Notes: a model not told the origin generated them from the sequence alone. A stretch of 16,378 bases of DNA from Muribaculaceae bacterium (GCA_029052265.1 JAIDJJ010000348.1:1-16378), one strand, 5' to 3'; shown: positions 1 to 8,904, counted from the stretch's first letter. Program-made: numbers and translations.

Positions 1-35
1 ATATTGGAGAATCAATCAGAATAACATAATTTTAG

Positions 36-67
36 CAAAAGTAACTATTAGACACGTAGTTTCCAAA
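36..67 (-). promoter_or_regulatory. Bacteroidetes-type promoter pointing left, out of the window
   Basis: Read on the minus strand, TTTG (plus positions 64-67) is followed by exactly 20 bases and then TACTTTTG (36-43). This matches the Bacteroidetes sigma consensus TTTG-N19-21-TAnnTTTG without mismatch. Transcription would start near position 30 and run off the left edge. The first ATG after it (25-27) meets a stop after three codons, so the gene served must start outside the window. The call rests on the motif alone. Confidence 0.6.
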
Positions 68-222
68 TGAAGTTGTTTAAAATTTTTCCTTTTTCAAAAT
101 TTTGTAAGATTTTCAATCAGCAGCTGAAGATCAAACCCACATAGTGAGACGAGTGAGGATATGTTTGCCGGGGAGGTGAAGAATCCTATTCCTCTCATAT
201 TCCCAATTTTAAGGAACGTGCT

Positions 223-1122
223 CTAAGTGTCATGCTCGGAGTATAGTCCGTTGCGATAGGCTGTGGGAGAGACTCCTGTCTCCTTCTTGAATAGACGCGA
301 AAAATAATACGGGTCTTCTATACCGATACGGCTGGAAATCTGCTGAACTGAAAACTTCGATTTCTCAAGCAGGCGACACGCATACTTTATCTTAATCCGG
401 TTGAAATATTCCATCGGCGGACATCCCATACTTTTCCTGAAAACCTCCGAATATCTCGATGGTGAATATCCTATATACGATGCAATCTCATCCAGCTTCA
501 ATCTGCGGCAAATATTCTCTTCCATATAATGGATAGAGGCATTAACCATCTCTATCGGTTCGTTGTCCGAACCGGAATCCATACGATACTGGTGAAGGAA
601 CCGCAATGTGCCTAAAAAATGGTGGAACACAGAACTAACATAAAGAAGATTTTCACCTGTATACCCCTGTCCCAACACCATCATAATTTCCTCAAAAATA
701 TCAAGCCTGTCTGCTATTCTTGATTTAACGCCCGGCTTGAGATCCCCTACACACGGCACTTCCGGGAAAAACACTTTTGCAAGAGTGCCGTTGAAATGTA
801 TCCAATATATTGACCATGGATTGTCTGGATCCGCGCCATAGCTGTGAGCTGTCTCGGGAGGAAGGACAAAATATTGGTTTCCCGATGTCTTATGCCTCTT
901 TCCCAGACATTCAAACCATCCCTCACCCTCTATGCAATAGATAAACACGTATTCACCTATCGGCAATTCCCTCTCCCTATAATGATTGACGGCATGAGGA
1001 TAGTAGCCTATATCTGTAATATATAGACCTGAAGACAGGGGATTTGAAGCCAAAAACCGTATGCTCGTTTCCGGCAGCACATGTGCCCTCTCTCCTTTAA
1101 ATCCGCTTTTTATCTTCTTCAT
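223..1122 (-). CDS. AraC-family transcriptional regulator, probably sugar-responsive
   Basis: This is a 299-residue cytoplasmic DNA-binding regulator with the usual AraC two-domain layout. Residues about 20-150 form the cupin-like sugar-binding domain; the segment YFVLPPETAHSYGADPDNPW (84-103) followed by SIYWIHFNG is typical of the AraC_binding family. Residues about 190-290 hold the two helix-turn-helix units: LKLDEIASYIGYSPSRYSEVF, then the second helix ending in PYYFSRLFKKETGVSPTAYR (271-290). Length and both domains are complete. It is transcribed away from the sugar transporter operon at 1239 and the two share a short intergenic region of about 115 bp, so it most likely controls that operon in response to the imported or released sugar. 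The inducer cannot be read from sequence. The family call is firm; the target operon is inferred from position. Confidence 0.93.
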   Translation of the reverse strand: MKKIKSGFKGERAHVLPETSIRFLASNPLSSGLYITDIGYYPHAVNHYRERELPIGEYVFIYCIEGEGWFECLGKRHKTSGNQYFVLPPETAHSYGADPDNPWSIYWIHFNGTLAKVFFPEVPCVGDLKPGVKSRIADRLDIFEEIMMVLGQGYTGENLLYVSSVFHHFLGTLRFLHQYRMDSGSDNEPIEMVNASIHYMEENICRRLKLDEIASYIGYSPSRYSEVFRKSMGCPPMEYFNRIKIKYACRLLEKSKFSVQQISSRIGIEDPYYFSRLFKKETGVSPTAYRNGLYSEHDT

Positions 1123-1135
1123 AACGCTAAATTAA

Positions 1136-1143
1136 CAAAAATC
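1136..1143 (-). promoter_or_regulatory. possible weak -7 box for the AraC-type gene
   Basis: The minus strand reads GATTTTTG here, one base off TAnnTTTG. Transcription would start only a few bases upstream of the regulator's ATG at 1122. No clear -33 element is seen. The call is weak. Confidence 0.25.
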
Positions 1144-1176
1144 GTAAAATAATCCATCAATCATTTCTGTTTTTCT

Positions 1177-1208
1177 ATTTTTTCACCATCATCTGCTTAC
1201 TAATTTTG
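1177..1208 (+). promoter_or_regulatory. promoter of the MFS / DUF5107 / GH2 operon
   Basis: TAATTTTG at 1201-1208 is an exact TAnnTTTG -7 box. A T-rich stretch at 1178-1183 stands where the -33 TTTG should be, but is not an exact match. Transcription should begin near 1213. The box lies on top of the TTG codon at 1206 that opens the longest reading frame, so the transporter must start at an ATG further down (1239 or 1245). The intergenic space is shared with the divergent AraC gene, which is where that regulator would be expected to bind. Confidence 0.65.
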
Positions 1209-1238
1209 CATCATCATAATAACCTTAAAACCGCAATC

Positions 1239-2624
1239 ATGACAATGACCGATTTCAATAAGAAATTTATCTATTTCATCTGCTTCGTGTCAGCATTGGG
1301 AGGGCTACTTTTCGGCTACGACTGGGTGGTGATCGGAGGAGCAAAACCGTTCTATGAAGTTTTCTTCGGCATCACCGACAATCCCGTGCAACAAGGATGG
1401 GCAATGAGCATCGCAATAGCCGGATGTCTTGTCGGCGCCACGACCGCCGGAAAGCTTGCGGATCTGATCGGCAGGAAATGGCTATTAATGATATCTTCCG
1501 TAATTTTCCTTATCTCGGCATATGGCACAGGGGAAGTCTCCAATTATGACTTATTCCTGTTTTATCGGCTCATCGGTGGTGTCGCGATTGGTGTCGCCTC
1601 AATGGTATCTCCCATGTATATTGCAGAAATATCTCCGGCACATATCAGGGGGAAACTTGTCTCCATAAATCAGCTCACAATTGTGATCGGAATCCTGGCG
1701 GCGCAGATAGTGAATTATCTTATTGCCGAACCACTTGACGCAAATACCACACAACCTGCTTTCGCATCGTGGAATTGCCAATTGGGATGGCGCTGGATGT
1801 TCTGGGCTGAGGCATTTCCTGCCGCACTGTTCTTCATCATGAGTTTCTTTATCCCTGAAAGTCCCCGTTGGCTCATCCTCAAAAAAAGGGCTGATAAGGC
1901 ACTGGAGGTGTTGGCTAAAATAGGAGATAACGGATATGCCCACAAAGAAATAGAGGCACAACAGAAAAATGACGGGAACAGAAAGCAGGGTAACCTCGCA
2001 ACCCTCTTTTCAAAACCATATCGACGCGTCCTCATTCTCGGTCTTATTGTTGCTGTATTCCAGCAATGGTGTGGCACAAACGTGATTTTCAACTATGCAC
2101 AGGAAATATTCGAGGGTGCCGGATATGATGTTAGCGAAACACTTTTCAATATAGTGCTGACAGGAATCACCAACCTGGTCTTCACTTTCGTGGCGATATT
2201 CACGGTAGAGCGTCTCGGCAGACGGACACTCATGCTTATCGGCGCAGGTGGACTCGCTGTCACGTATCTCTTACTCGGTGCAGGCTACTTCTTCGGATTC
2301 ACCGGAATCGGGATGGTGCTACTCGTGGTGATCGCGATCGCATGCTATGCCATGACCCTCGGACCGGTGACATGGGTCCTGCTTTCTGAAATATTCCCCG
2401 ACAGGGTTCGCGCGGTGGCGATGGCAACCTGCACGTTTGCACTGTGGGCGGCATGTTTCCTGCTCACATACTCCTTCCCTATCCTTAACTCATGGCTCGG
2501 AAGCTACGGAACATTCTGGATATATGCCGCAATCTGCATATTCGGTTACATCTTCTTCACCCGCCGTCTACCTGAGACAAAAGGGGAAAGCCTCGAAGAA
2601 CTTGAGAAAAAACTTATTGACTAA
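1239..2624 (+). CDS. MFS sugar porter (XylE/GLUT type), likely sugar/H+ symporter
   Basis: This is a twelve-helix inner-membrane transporter of 461 residues that would import a monosaccharide. It carries the sugar porter landmarks in order: FGYD with the Asp (about residue 28) that couples protons in E. coli XylE; GRK after TM2 (78-80); RLIGGVAIGVASMVSPMYIAE resembling XylE; PESPR (206-210); QQWCGTN (275-281), the sugar-binding Gln pair and Asn; ERLGRR (324-329); PVTWVLLSEIFP; and PETKG near the C-terminus (445-449). ATG 1239 is chosen because the longer frame begins at TTG 1206 inside the promoter; ATG 1245 is also possible. It is first in an operon, 18 bp before the DUF5107 gene. The proton Asp argues for symport rather than facilitated diffusion. 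Sugar identity (pentose or hexose) is not readable, so no gene symbol is given. Confidence 0.93.
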   Translation: MTMTDFNKKFIYFICFVSALGGLLFGYDWVVIGGAKPFYEVFFGITDNPVQQGWAMSIAIAGCLVGATTAGKLADLIGRKWLLMISSVIFLISAYGTGEVSNYDLFLFYRLIGGVAIGVASMVSPMYIAEISPAHIRGKLVSINQLTIVIGILAAQIVNYLIAEPLDANTTQPAFASWNCQLGWRWMFWAEAFPAALFFIMSFFIPESPRWLILKKRADKALEVLAKIGDNGYAHKEIEAQQKNDGNRKQGNLATLFSKPYRRVLILGLIVAVFQQWCGTNVIFNYAQEIFEGAGYDVSETLFNIVLTGITNLVFTFVAIFTVERLGRRTLMLIGAGGLAVTYLLLGAGYFFGFTGIGMVLLVVIAIACYAMTLGPVTWVLLSEIFPDRVRAVAMATCTFALWAACFLLTYSFPILNSWLGSYGTFWIYAAICIFGYIFFTRRLPETKGESLEELEKKLID

Positions 2625-2642
2625 TAAAAATCTACAAAACAT

Positions 2643-5600
2643 ATGGTAAAAGCTTGGGAAGAAAAGATTGTTATCCCTACTTATGAAGTTGGAAAACCGG
2701 ACAAGAATCCGGTTTTCCTCGAGAAACGAGTATATCAAGGTTCAAGCGGCAGTGTATATCCCTATCAAGTGATCGAATCGATAGCCGACACCAAGACCGA
2801 CAAGGAATATAACGCCGTATTTATTGAGAATGAGTATATAAAGGTTATGGTACTTCCTGAACTGGGTGGAAGAATACAGATGGCTTACGACAAGATAAAA
2901 CAACGCCATTTCATATACTATAACCACGTGATCAAGCCTGCTCTCGTTGGACTTGCCGGTCCTTGGATATCAGGAGGTATCGAGTTTAACTGGCCTCAAC
3001 ACCACCGCCCCAGCACCTTTATGCCCGTAGACTGCACGATACGGGAAAACTCCGACGGATCTGTATCAGTGATCGTAAATGAGATCGAGCGTATGTTTCA
3101 TCAGAAAGGGATGGCGGCATTCACTCTTCGCCCCGGTTGCGCCTATCTTGAAATCGAGGGGACTCTTTACAATCCCACCCCCCTGCCTCAGACATTCTTA
3201 TGGTGGGCGAACCCCGCAGTTGCCGTCAACGATCACTACAGAAGCGTTTTCCCCCCGGATATCAATGCTGTGTTTGATCATGGGAAACGTGCCGTAAGTT
3301 CATTCCCCATCGCCACCGGCACTTACTATAAGATGGATTATTCCGCAGGTGTGGACATAGCCAACTATAAAAACATTTTCGTTCCCACCTCCTATATGGG
3401 TGTAAATTCCAAATTCAATTTCGAAGGTGGGTACGAATGCGACACACGTGCCGGTATGCTTCATGTGGCGTCTCACCATGTTTCTCCCGGCAAAAAGCAA
3501 TGGACATGGGGCAACGGTGATTTCGGTCGCGCATGGGACCGAAACCTTACTGATGAAGACGGACCATATATTGAACTGATGGCTGGGGTGTTTACTGAAA
3601 ACCAACCAGACTTCTCCTGGCTGATGCCTTTTGAGGAAAAGCATTTCAAACAATATTTCCTCCCTTACCGGGAATTGGGGATGGTCAAAAATGCTTCAAA
3701 AGACATTATCTTTAATATTGAGCAAACCGCCGACGGGGTAGCCGAGCTAAAAATACAGTCAACTTCTTCGCAGAAAATTGGAATAAGTGTAAAATCCGGC
3801 GATTCGGTATTATTGTCCGAGTCATTACAGATTTCACCGGAGAAGATCGCTGAGATTATAGTTGACCTACAAGGGAATGATATAAATTCAGTTGAAGTCT
3901 ATATCATAAAGAACGGCAAGACGGTTCTTTCATGGATTCCACAACCGGACGAAATCAAAAAGCTTCCCGCAGCCGCCGAAGCTCCGTTAAGTCCGGAAGA
4001 CACAAAAACAGTTGAAGAACTCTACCTTACAGGACTTCACCTCGAACAATACCGCCACGCCACATACAGCCCTCTCGACTATTATGAGGAGGGTCTCCGC
4101 CGGGATCCCGGTGACATCAGGTGTAACAATGCAATGGGATTGTGGTATCTCCGCAAAGGGAGATTTGATATTGCAGAGAAATATCTCACAAAAGCTCTCC
4201 AGCGTCAGATCAAGAGAAACCCCAATCCATACGACGGTGAAATCCTTTATAATCTCGGAGTGGCTTGTTTTTATCAAGGGAAAACGGCACAGGCATACGA
4301 CTATTTCTATAAATCAACATGGAATGCGGCATGGCAGGATGCCGGCTTCCTCTGGTGTGCACGCATATCTGCGGAGTCCGGCAATTATGACGATGCCCTT
4401 TATGAACTTGACAGATCCCTTGCACGCAACGCCCACAACCATCAGGCTCGTGCCCTGAAGTCTCTTATCCTTCATAAATCGGGGAAAGAAAAGGAAGCAA
4501 TATCCCTTGCAAACGAATCTTTAGAAATTGATCCGTTTAATTTCTGCGCGTTGTTCGTGAAATATCTTGCCGACAAAAATGTGGCAACCCTCAATCATTT
4601 TATCTCCCTTATGAGATCCGAGCCTCATAATTATGATGAAGTGGCGATAGATTTCACCCTTGCCGGACAATTTGATGTAGCGGCACAGGTATGGGAGACT
4701 GCCGTCGAAAACGGCTACACTACCCCCATGACCTGGTATTACCTTGGGTGGAACCTGCTGAAAGCCGGAGACAATGAAAGAGCCGCGGAAGTTTTCAAGA
4801 AGGGGAGCGCGTCTGATCCTGCAGGATGTTTCCCAAACCGCAATGAGGCAGTCATTGCTTTAATTGATGCAATCGCGACAGACACCCACGATTCAGTGGC
4901 TCCATATCTGCTCGGCAATCTTTACTACAACAACCGTCAGTATGACATTGCAATCTCTCTTTGGGAAAAATCAAGGGAACTCAACCCGTCGTTCCCTACA
5001 GTTTGGAGAAATCTTGCGTTAGCTTATTTCAACAAGAAGAATGATTCTGAAAAGGCTGTGAGATTTATGGAGAAGGCATTCAATCTTGACATGTCTGATT
5101 CAAGAATACTCATGGAACTCGACCAGCTTTACCGACGCATTCAGAAACCACATTCCCAACGCCTGTCGTTCCTCCAAGATCATATGCAAGAAGTGGAGCA
5201 ACGCGACGACCTCTATCTCGAATTTATCTCCCTTCTCAATTTCACGGGGAATCACCGTCGTGCAAAAGAGATGATCGACAATCGGATATTCCATCCCTGG
5301 GAAGGTGGCGAAGGGAAAGTGCCGGCTCAGTATCAGTATTGCCGCATGGGTCTCGCGAACGAGGCTTTTGAAAAAGGAGATTATGACGAGGTCATATCCT
5401 TGATGAATGAATGTCTCTCCTACCCTGAAAATCTTGGAGAAGGGAAACTCTACGGTGCCCAGGAAAATGACTTCCTTTATATGATTGCTTTGGCATATCA
5501 GAAGAAAGGAGACCGAGACAATGCTGACAAATATTTCAAAATGGCTACAGAAGGACCCACCGATCCTGCCCCGGCTCTATATTATAACGATGCTAAACCT

Positions 5601-5939
5601 CACAAAATATTTTATGCCGGATTGGCGTTCAAAGCTTTGGGAATGGACGACAAGGCAAGAGGCTATTTCAACAAACTCGCCGACTATGGCAGACAGCATT
5701 ATCATGACACTGTAAAAATGGATTATTTCGCGGTTTCTCTTCCCGACCTCCTCATCTGGGACGATTCTCTCGACACCCGTAACCGTGTGCATTGCCTGTT
5801 TATGTTGGCTTTAGGGTATGCCGGACTGGACGACACTGCAAAATCTAAGAAATATCTCAATGAGGCAGTGTCTCTCGATCCTAACCATTATGACATTAAG
5901 GAATTTTATTTAAATCATATAATCGACTGTAATAAATAG
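2643..5939 (+). CDS. DUF5107 domain protein with C-terminal TPR array
   Basis: This 1098-residue protein has no signal peptide or membrane segment and so is cytoplasmic. Residues about 1-360 match the DUF5107 family as I know it: VLPELGGRI (about 70-78), GGIEFNWPQHHRPS around E114 and H120-H121, WTWGNGDFGRAWDRN (287-301), then DEDGPYIELMAGVFT. The LPELGGRI opening and the beta-rich character resemble the galactose-mutarotase-like sandwich fold of aldose epimerases and many carbohydrate enzymes, but that relation is inferred. The conserved Glu, His, Trp and Asp clusters suggest a carbohydrate active site. From about residue 460 to the end the protein is a long run of TPR helical pairs (for example DYYEEGLRRDP and AEKYLTKALQR), usually used for protein binding. 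It sits 18 bp after the sugar porter and 8 bp before the GH2 gene, so it probably acts on the imported sugar. Its reaction is unknown to me. Confidence 0.85.
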   Translation: MVKAWEEKIVIPTYEVGKPDKNPVFLEKRVYQGSSGSVYPYQVIESIADTKTDKEYNAVFIENEYIKVMVLPELGGRIQMAYDKIKQRHFIYYNHVIKPALVGLAGPWISGGIEFNWPQHHRPSTFMPVDCTIRENSDGSVSVIVNEIERMFHQKGMAAFTLRPGCAYLEIEGTLYNPTPLPQTFLWWANPAVAVNDHYRSVFPPDINAVFDHGKRAVSSFPIATGTYYKMDYSAGVDIANYKNIFVPTSYMGVNSKFNFEGGYECDTRAGMLHVASHHVSPGKKQWTWGNGDFGRAWDRNLTDEDGPYIELMAGVFTENQPDFSWLMPFEEKHFKQYFLPYRELGMVKNASKDIIFNIEQTADGVAELKIQSTSSQKIGISVKSGDSVLLSESLQISPEKIAEIIVDLQGNDINSVEVYIIKNGKTVLSWIPQPDEIKKLPAAAEAPLSPEDTKTVEELYLTGLHLEQYRHATYSPLDYYEEGLRRDPGDIRCNNAMGLWYLRKGRFDIAEKYLTKALQRQIKRNPNPYDGEILYNLGVACFYQGKTAQAYDYFYKSTWNAAWQDAGFLWCARISAESGNYDDALYELDRSLARNAHNHQARALKSLILHKSGKEKEAISLANESLEIDPFNFCALFVKYLADKNVATLNHFISLMRSEPHNYDEVAIDFTLAGQFDVAAQVWETAVENGYTTPMTWYYLGWNLLKAGDNERAAEVFKKGSASDPAGCFPNRNEAVIALIDAIATDTHDSVAPYLLGNLYYNNRQYDIAISLWEKSRELNPSFPTVWRNLALAYFNKKNDSEKAVRFMEKAFNLDMSDSRILMELDQLYRRIQKPHSQRLSFLQDHMQEVEQRDDLYLEFISLLNFTGNHRRAKEMIDNRIFHPWEGGEGKVPAQYQYCRMGLANEAFEKGDYDEVISLMNECLSYPENLGEGKLYGAQENDFLYMIALAYQKKGDRDNADKYFKMATEGPTDPAPALYYNDAKPHKIFYAGLAFKALGMDDKARGYFNKLADYGRQHYHDTVKMDYFAVSLPDLLIWDDSLDTRNRVHCLFMLALGYAGLDDTAKSKKYLNEAVSLDPNHYDIKEFYLNHIIDCNK

Positions 5940-5947
5940 ATTTAATC

Positions 5948-8683
5948 ATGACTGGTTACAGCTTGATCCTTTCAATAGCCGCCTTGATTCTCCCGGGCAT
6001 CGCTTCTGCAAAAGAATCTGACAAAATAAATCTTGACGGAGTCTGGGAAGTTGAACTTTCCGGCATCCGTCAGAACGGAGAAATAAACCTGCCGTCGACC
6101 ACCGACATGGCATGTCTCGGCACTCCCCTTGACTCCACATCTATGTCAGACGATGAGAAATACCGTAGGCTCGCACGTCGATTTTCATATATAGGACCTG
6201 CCGTATATTCCCGCGAAGTCGAAATCACTCCGGAAATTGCCGGCAAACCTCTTGAACTGACTTTGGAAAGAGTGATCTGGAAATCAACCGCCAGACTCGG
6301 AGGGATGGAAGCAAACGACACTCTATACAGTCTTGTCTCTCCCCACCGTCACGTTTTCCCCAAAGGGCTAAAGGCAGGAAAACATCTACTGGAGGTTGAA
6401 ATCGACAACTCCCGTCAATACGACATTTCTACAGGCAATCTCGCTCATTCCTACACCAACGACACGCAGACAATGTGGAATGGCATCCTCGGCGAGATTT
6501 CCCTTAGGGCTATTCCGGAGATGGATATTGACAGGATTGAAATCCACACAATTGCAAACGGAGATTCTGTCTACATCAAAGGGATTATCAATAACTTCTC
6601 TTCGAAAGTATCCAGACATAAGGTAAATTTTGCGATATCCGGAACTCCCATTAAGGCATCAAAGAAATTTACACTCAGACCGGGTGCCAACACCGTCGAG
6701 ATGTCGCTGCCTGTGTCATCATTGCAGAAATGGAACGAGTTTAATCCCCGGCTCTATACCGCATCAGTGGGGATATCTGGCAAGTCTTCAAAAGTCGCCA
6801 CATTCGGCATACGCACCATCGACAACAAAGATGGTCTAAGAATAAACGACACCCCTGTTTTCCTGAGAGGTACACTCGAATGTTGCGTGTTTCCGCTCAC
6901 CGGTGCTCCGGCAACAGACAAGAAGGGGTGGGAAAAGACTTTCTCTACTGCCGGGGAATGGGGACTCAACCATCTGAGATTCCATTCATGGTGTCCTCCG
7001 GAAGCGGCATTCGAGGTTGCAGATTCTCTCGGGTTCTACCTTCAGGTGGAACTTCCCGTGTGGTCTCTTAAAATAGGAGATGACCCTCAGGCTGAACAAT
7101 TCCTTAAGGATGAATATGAGAATATTATCCGGAATTACGGAAATCATCCATCGTTCTGTCTTCTGAGCGTTGGCAACGAACTTCAGCACGATTTCAATTG
7201 GCTTAACGCCATTGTAAAGGAGATGAAACAGCGCGATCCGCGTCATCTCTACACCACCACCTCTTTCACTTTTGAAAAAGGTCACGGAGGTCATCCCGAA
7301 CCGGAAGATGAATTTTTTGTGACACAATGGACAGACAACGGATGGGTGCGTGGTCAAGGGGTGTTTGAAACAGAATCTCCATCATTCAATGCTGATTATT
7401 CGGAAAGGATCAAGGATTTCCCCGTTCCTTTAATTTCACACGAGATAGGACAATATGCCGTGTTCCCCTCCATGGATGAGATCAGCAAATACACCGGAAC
7501 ACTCAACCCTCTTAACTTTAAGCTAATCCGGGAAAACTTAAAGAAAAAAGAATTGTTCGACCAGAGCCGCGACATGACCCTTGCCTCGGCTAATCTGGCT
7601 GCATTGATGTATAAGGAGGAGATTGAACGCGCCCTGAAGACTAAAGGGATGTCCGGATTCCAGCTTCTCGGGCTGCAGGATTTCCCGGGACAAGGCACTG
7701 CTTTGGTCGGTCTTATTGATGCTTTCTGGGACAATAAAGGCGCCGTGTCTCCTGAATGGTTCCGTCAGTTCTGCGCTCCGGTGACTCCGCTTTTGAATTA
7801 TGAATCCGCAGTTTATCGTAACTCGGATATATTTAACGGAGAAATCCTTTTGGCTAATTTTTCCGACAAGGCAATGACCGGTAATCCCGTATCCTGGGAG
7901 ATTTCATACGCTTCAACAGGAAAAATATTAGCATCCGGAGAATTGTCTATTGACGAGGCAAAAGCAGGAGAAATTACCACTGTCGGTAAGTTCTCGGCGC
8001 CTCTCGATATGGTCACCGACCCTTCGGCAATAGTCGTGAAAGTCAAAATCAGCGACAACATCGCAAACAGCTGGAAGATTCATGTCTATCCTGATTCAAA
8101 AACCGAGAATGGAAACGTGTTCACTACCCGATCGTTTGATGAAGCCGAGAAAGCACTTGCAGCAGGAAAGACTGTGTTATTGGCACCATCACCCGACGAC
8201 ACTGAAGGGATAGAAAGTAAATTCCTCCCCGTATTCTGGAGTCCCGTGCATTTCCCGAAGCAAGCGGGGACAATGGGCATTTTGTGTGACCCAAAACATC
8301 CTGCACTTCAGCTGTTCCCCAATGACGGACACACCGACTGGCAGTGGTGGCACCCTTTGAAAAATGCAAAAGTAGTGAATCTCGATTCTATCCCGGCAGC
8401 TGATCCTGTCATAAAGGCAATAGACAATTTTGTACACAACCGTCATCTTGCATACGTGTTTGAAGCCAGGTGTGGAAACGGCAGACTCCTTTTTTCGGCT
8501 TTCGATATCCTGAATCCCGGCAACGACAGTCCGGCAATGAATCAACTGAAAGTGTCCTTGCTGAACTATGTCAACGGAAACTCCTTCAATCCCCAAAAAG
8601 AGATTAACATAAAAGAACTCGGAAGCCTCCGCAGATCTAACGGTGAAAGCCACACAACGACTCCCACCTCCATCTACGAATAG
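5948..8683 (+). CDS. glycoside hydrolase family 2-type enzyme, exported
   Basis: This is a 911-residue exo-type glycosidase with GH2 architecture. A short hydrophobic N-terminus ends in IASA (cleavage after about residue 21). It is followed by a jelly-roll sugar-binding domain (about 25-190), an Ig-like domain (190-290), the linker FGIRTIDNKDGLRINDTPVF, the TIM barrel (about 295-600) and beta-rich C-terminal domains. The barrel carries NHLRFHSWCPPEAAFEVAD, the acid/base Glu in SVGNEL (E411) and the likely nucleophile Glu in SHEIGQY (E499), so it should be active as a retaining enzyme. ATG 5948 is the only start after the upstream in-frame stop at 5933. The signal peptide has no Lys or Arg in its n-region, which is unusual. 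It is last in the operon, 8 bp after the DUF5107 gene. GH2 covers galactosidases, mannosidases, glucuronidases and others; I cannot choose among them. Confidence 0.9.
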   Translation: MTGYSLILSIAALILPGIASAKESDKINLDGVWEVELSGIRQNGEINLPSTTDMACLGTPLDSTSMSDDEKYRRLARRFSYIGPAVYSREVEITPEIAGKPLELTLERVIWKSTARLGGMEANDTLYSLVSPHRHVFPKGLKAGKHLLEVEIDNSRQYDISTGNLAHSYTNDTQTMWNGILGEISLRAIPEMDIDRIEIHTIANGDSVYIKGIINNFSSKVSRHKVNFAISGTPIKASKKFTLRPGANTVEMSLPVSSLQKWNEFNPRLYTASVGISGKSSKVATFGIRTIDNKDGLRINDTPVFLRGTLECCVFPLTGAPATDKKGWEKTFSTAGEWGLNHLRFHSWCPPEAAFEVADSLGFYLQVELPVWSLKIGDDPQAEQFLKDEYENIIRNYGNHPSFCLLSVGNELQHDFNWLNAIVKEMKQRDPRHLYTTTSFTFEKGHGGHPEPEDEFFVTQWTDNGWVRGQGVFETESPSFNADYSERIKDFPVPLISHEIGQYAVFPSMDEISKYTGTLNPLNFKLIRENLKKKELFDQSRDMTLASANLAALMYKEEIERALKTKGMSGFQLLGLQDFPGQGTALVGLIDAFWDNKGAVSPEWFRQFCAPVTPLLNYESAVYRNSDIFNGEILLANFSDKAMTGNPVSWEISYASTGKILASGELSIDEAKAGEITTVGKFSAPLDMVTDPSAIVVKVKISDNIANSWKIHVYPDSKTENGNVFTTRSFDEAEKALAAGKTVLLAPSPDDTEGIESKFLPVFWSPVHFPKQAGTMGILCDPKHPALQLFPNDGHTDWQWWHPLKNAKVVNLDSIPAADPVIKAIDNFVHNRHLAYVFEARCGNGRLLFSAFDILNPGNDSPAMNQLKVSLLNYVNGNSFNPQKEINIKELGSLRRSNGESHTTTPTSIYE

Positions 8684-8718
8684 TCTACAAAACTACCTGA
8701 AAGCCCCATCATAAAACA

Positions 8719-8769
8719 GAAATCGGACAATATGCCGGATATCATCCATTCCGCATGTTGTCCGATTTC
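8719..8769 (+). terminator. hairpin ending the sugar operon
   Basis: A 20-bp nearly perfect stem (gaaatcggacaatatgccgga against tccgcatgttgtccgatttc, with one wobble and one bulge) around a loop of about 10 bases lies 35 bp after the GH2 stop. No long T-run follows, so termination strength is uncertain. The stem could also stabilise the 3' end of the mRNA. Confidence 0.6.
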
Positions 8770-8801
8770 ATTATCAGGTTCTGTCGCAACCACTCAGTTG
8801 T

Positions 8802-8863
8802 TCAACTTTGCAAGCCATAACCCTATAACCCCATAACCCTCAGCACTCGCAAGCGAAAGTTGA
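8802..8863. repeat. three tandem 8-bp repeats inside an inverted repeat
   Basis: ATAACCCT, ATAACCCC and ATAACCCT follow each other without a gap at 8817-8840. They are framed by TCAACTTTGC (8802-8811) and GCGAAAGTTGA (8853-8863), which can pair with one bulge. The block ends about 42 bp upstream of the M64 -7 box. It could be an operator with helically spaced direct repeats; function is inferred only. Confidence 0.45.
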
Positions 8864-8904
8864 ATATTTAACTACAACAATACCATTATTTTCCAAAAAA
8901 TCAC

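Noticed and set aside
72..108. GTTGTTTAAAATTTTT near the left edge as another copy of the foldback element end
   Set aside because: Only about 11 bases (GTTTAAAATTT) agree, in very AT-rich sequence, and similarity stops at once on both sides.
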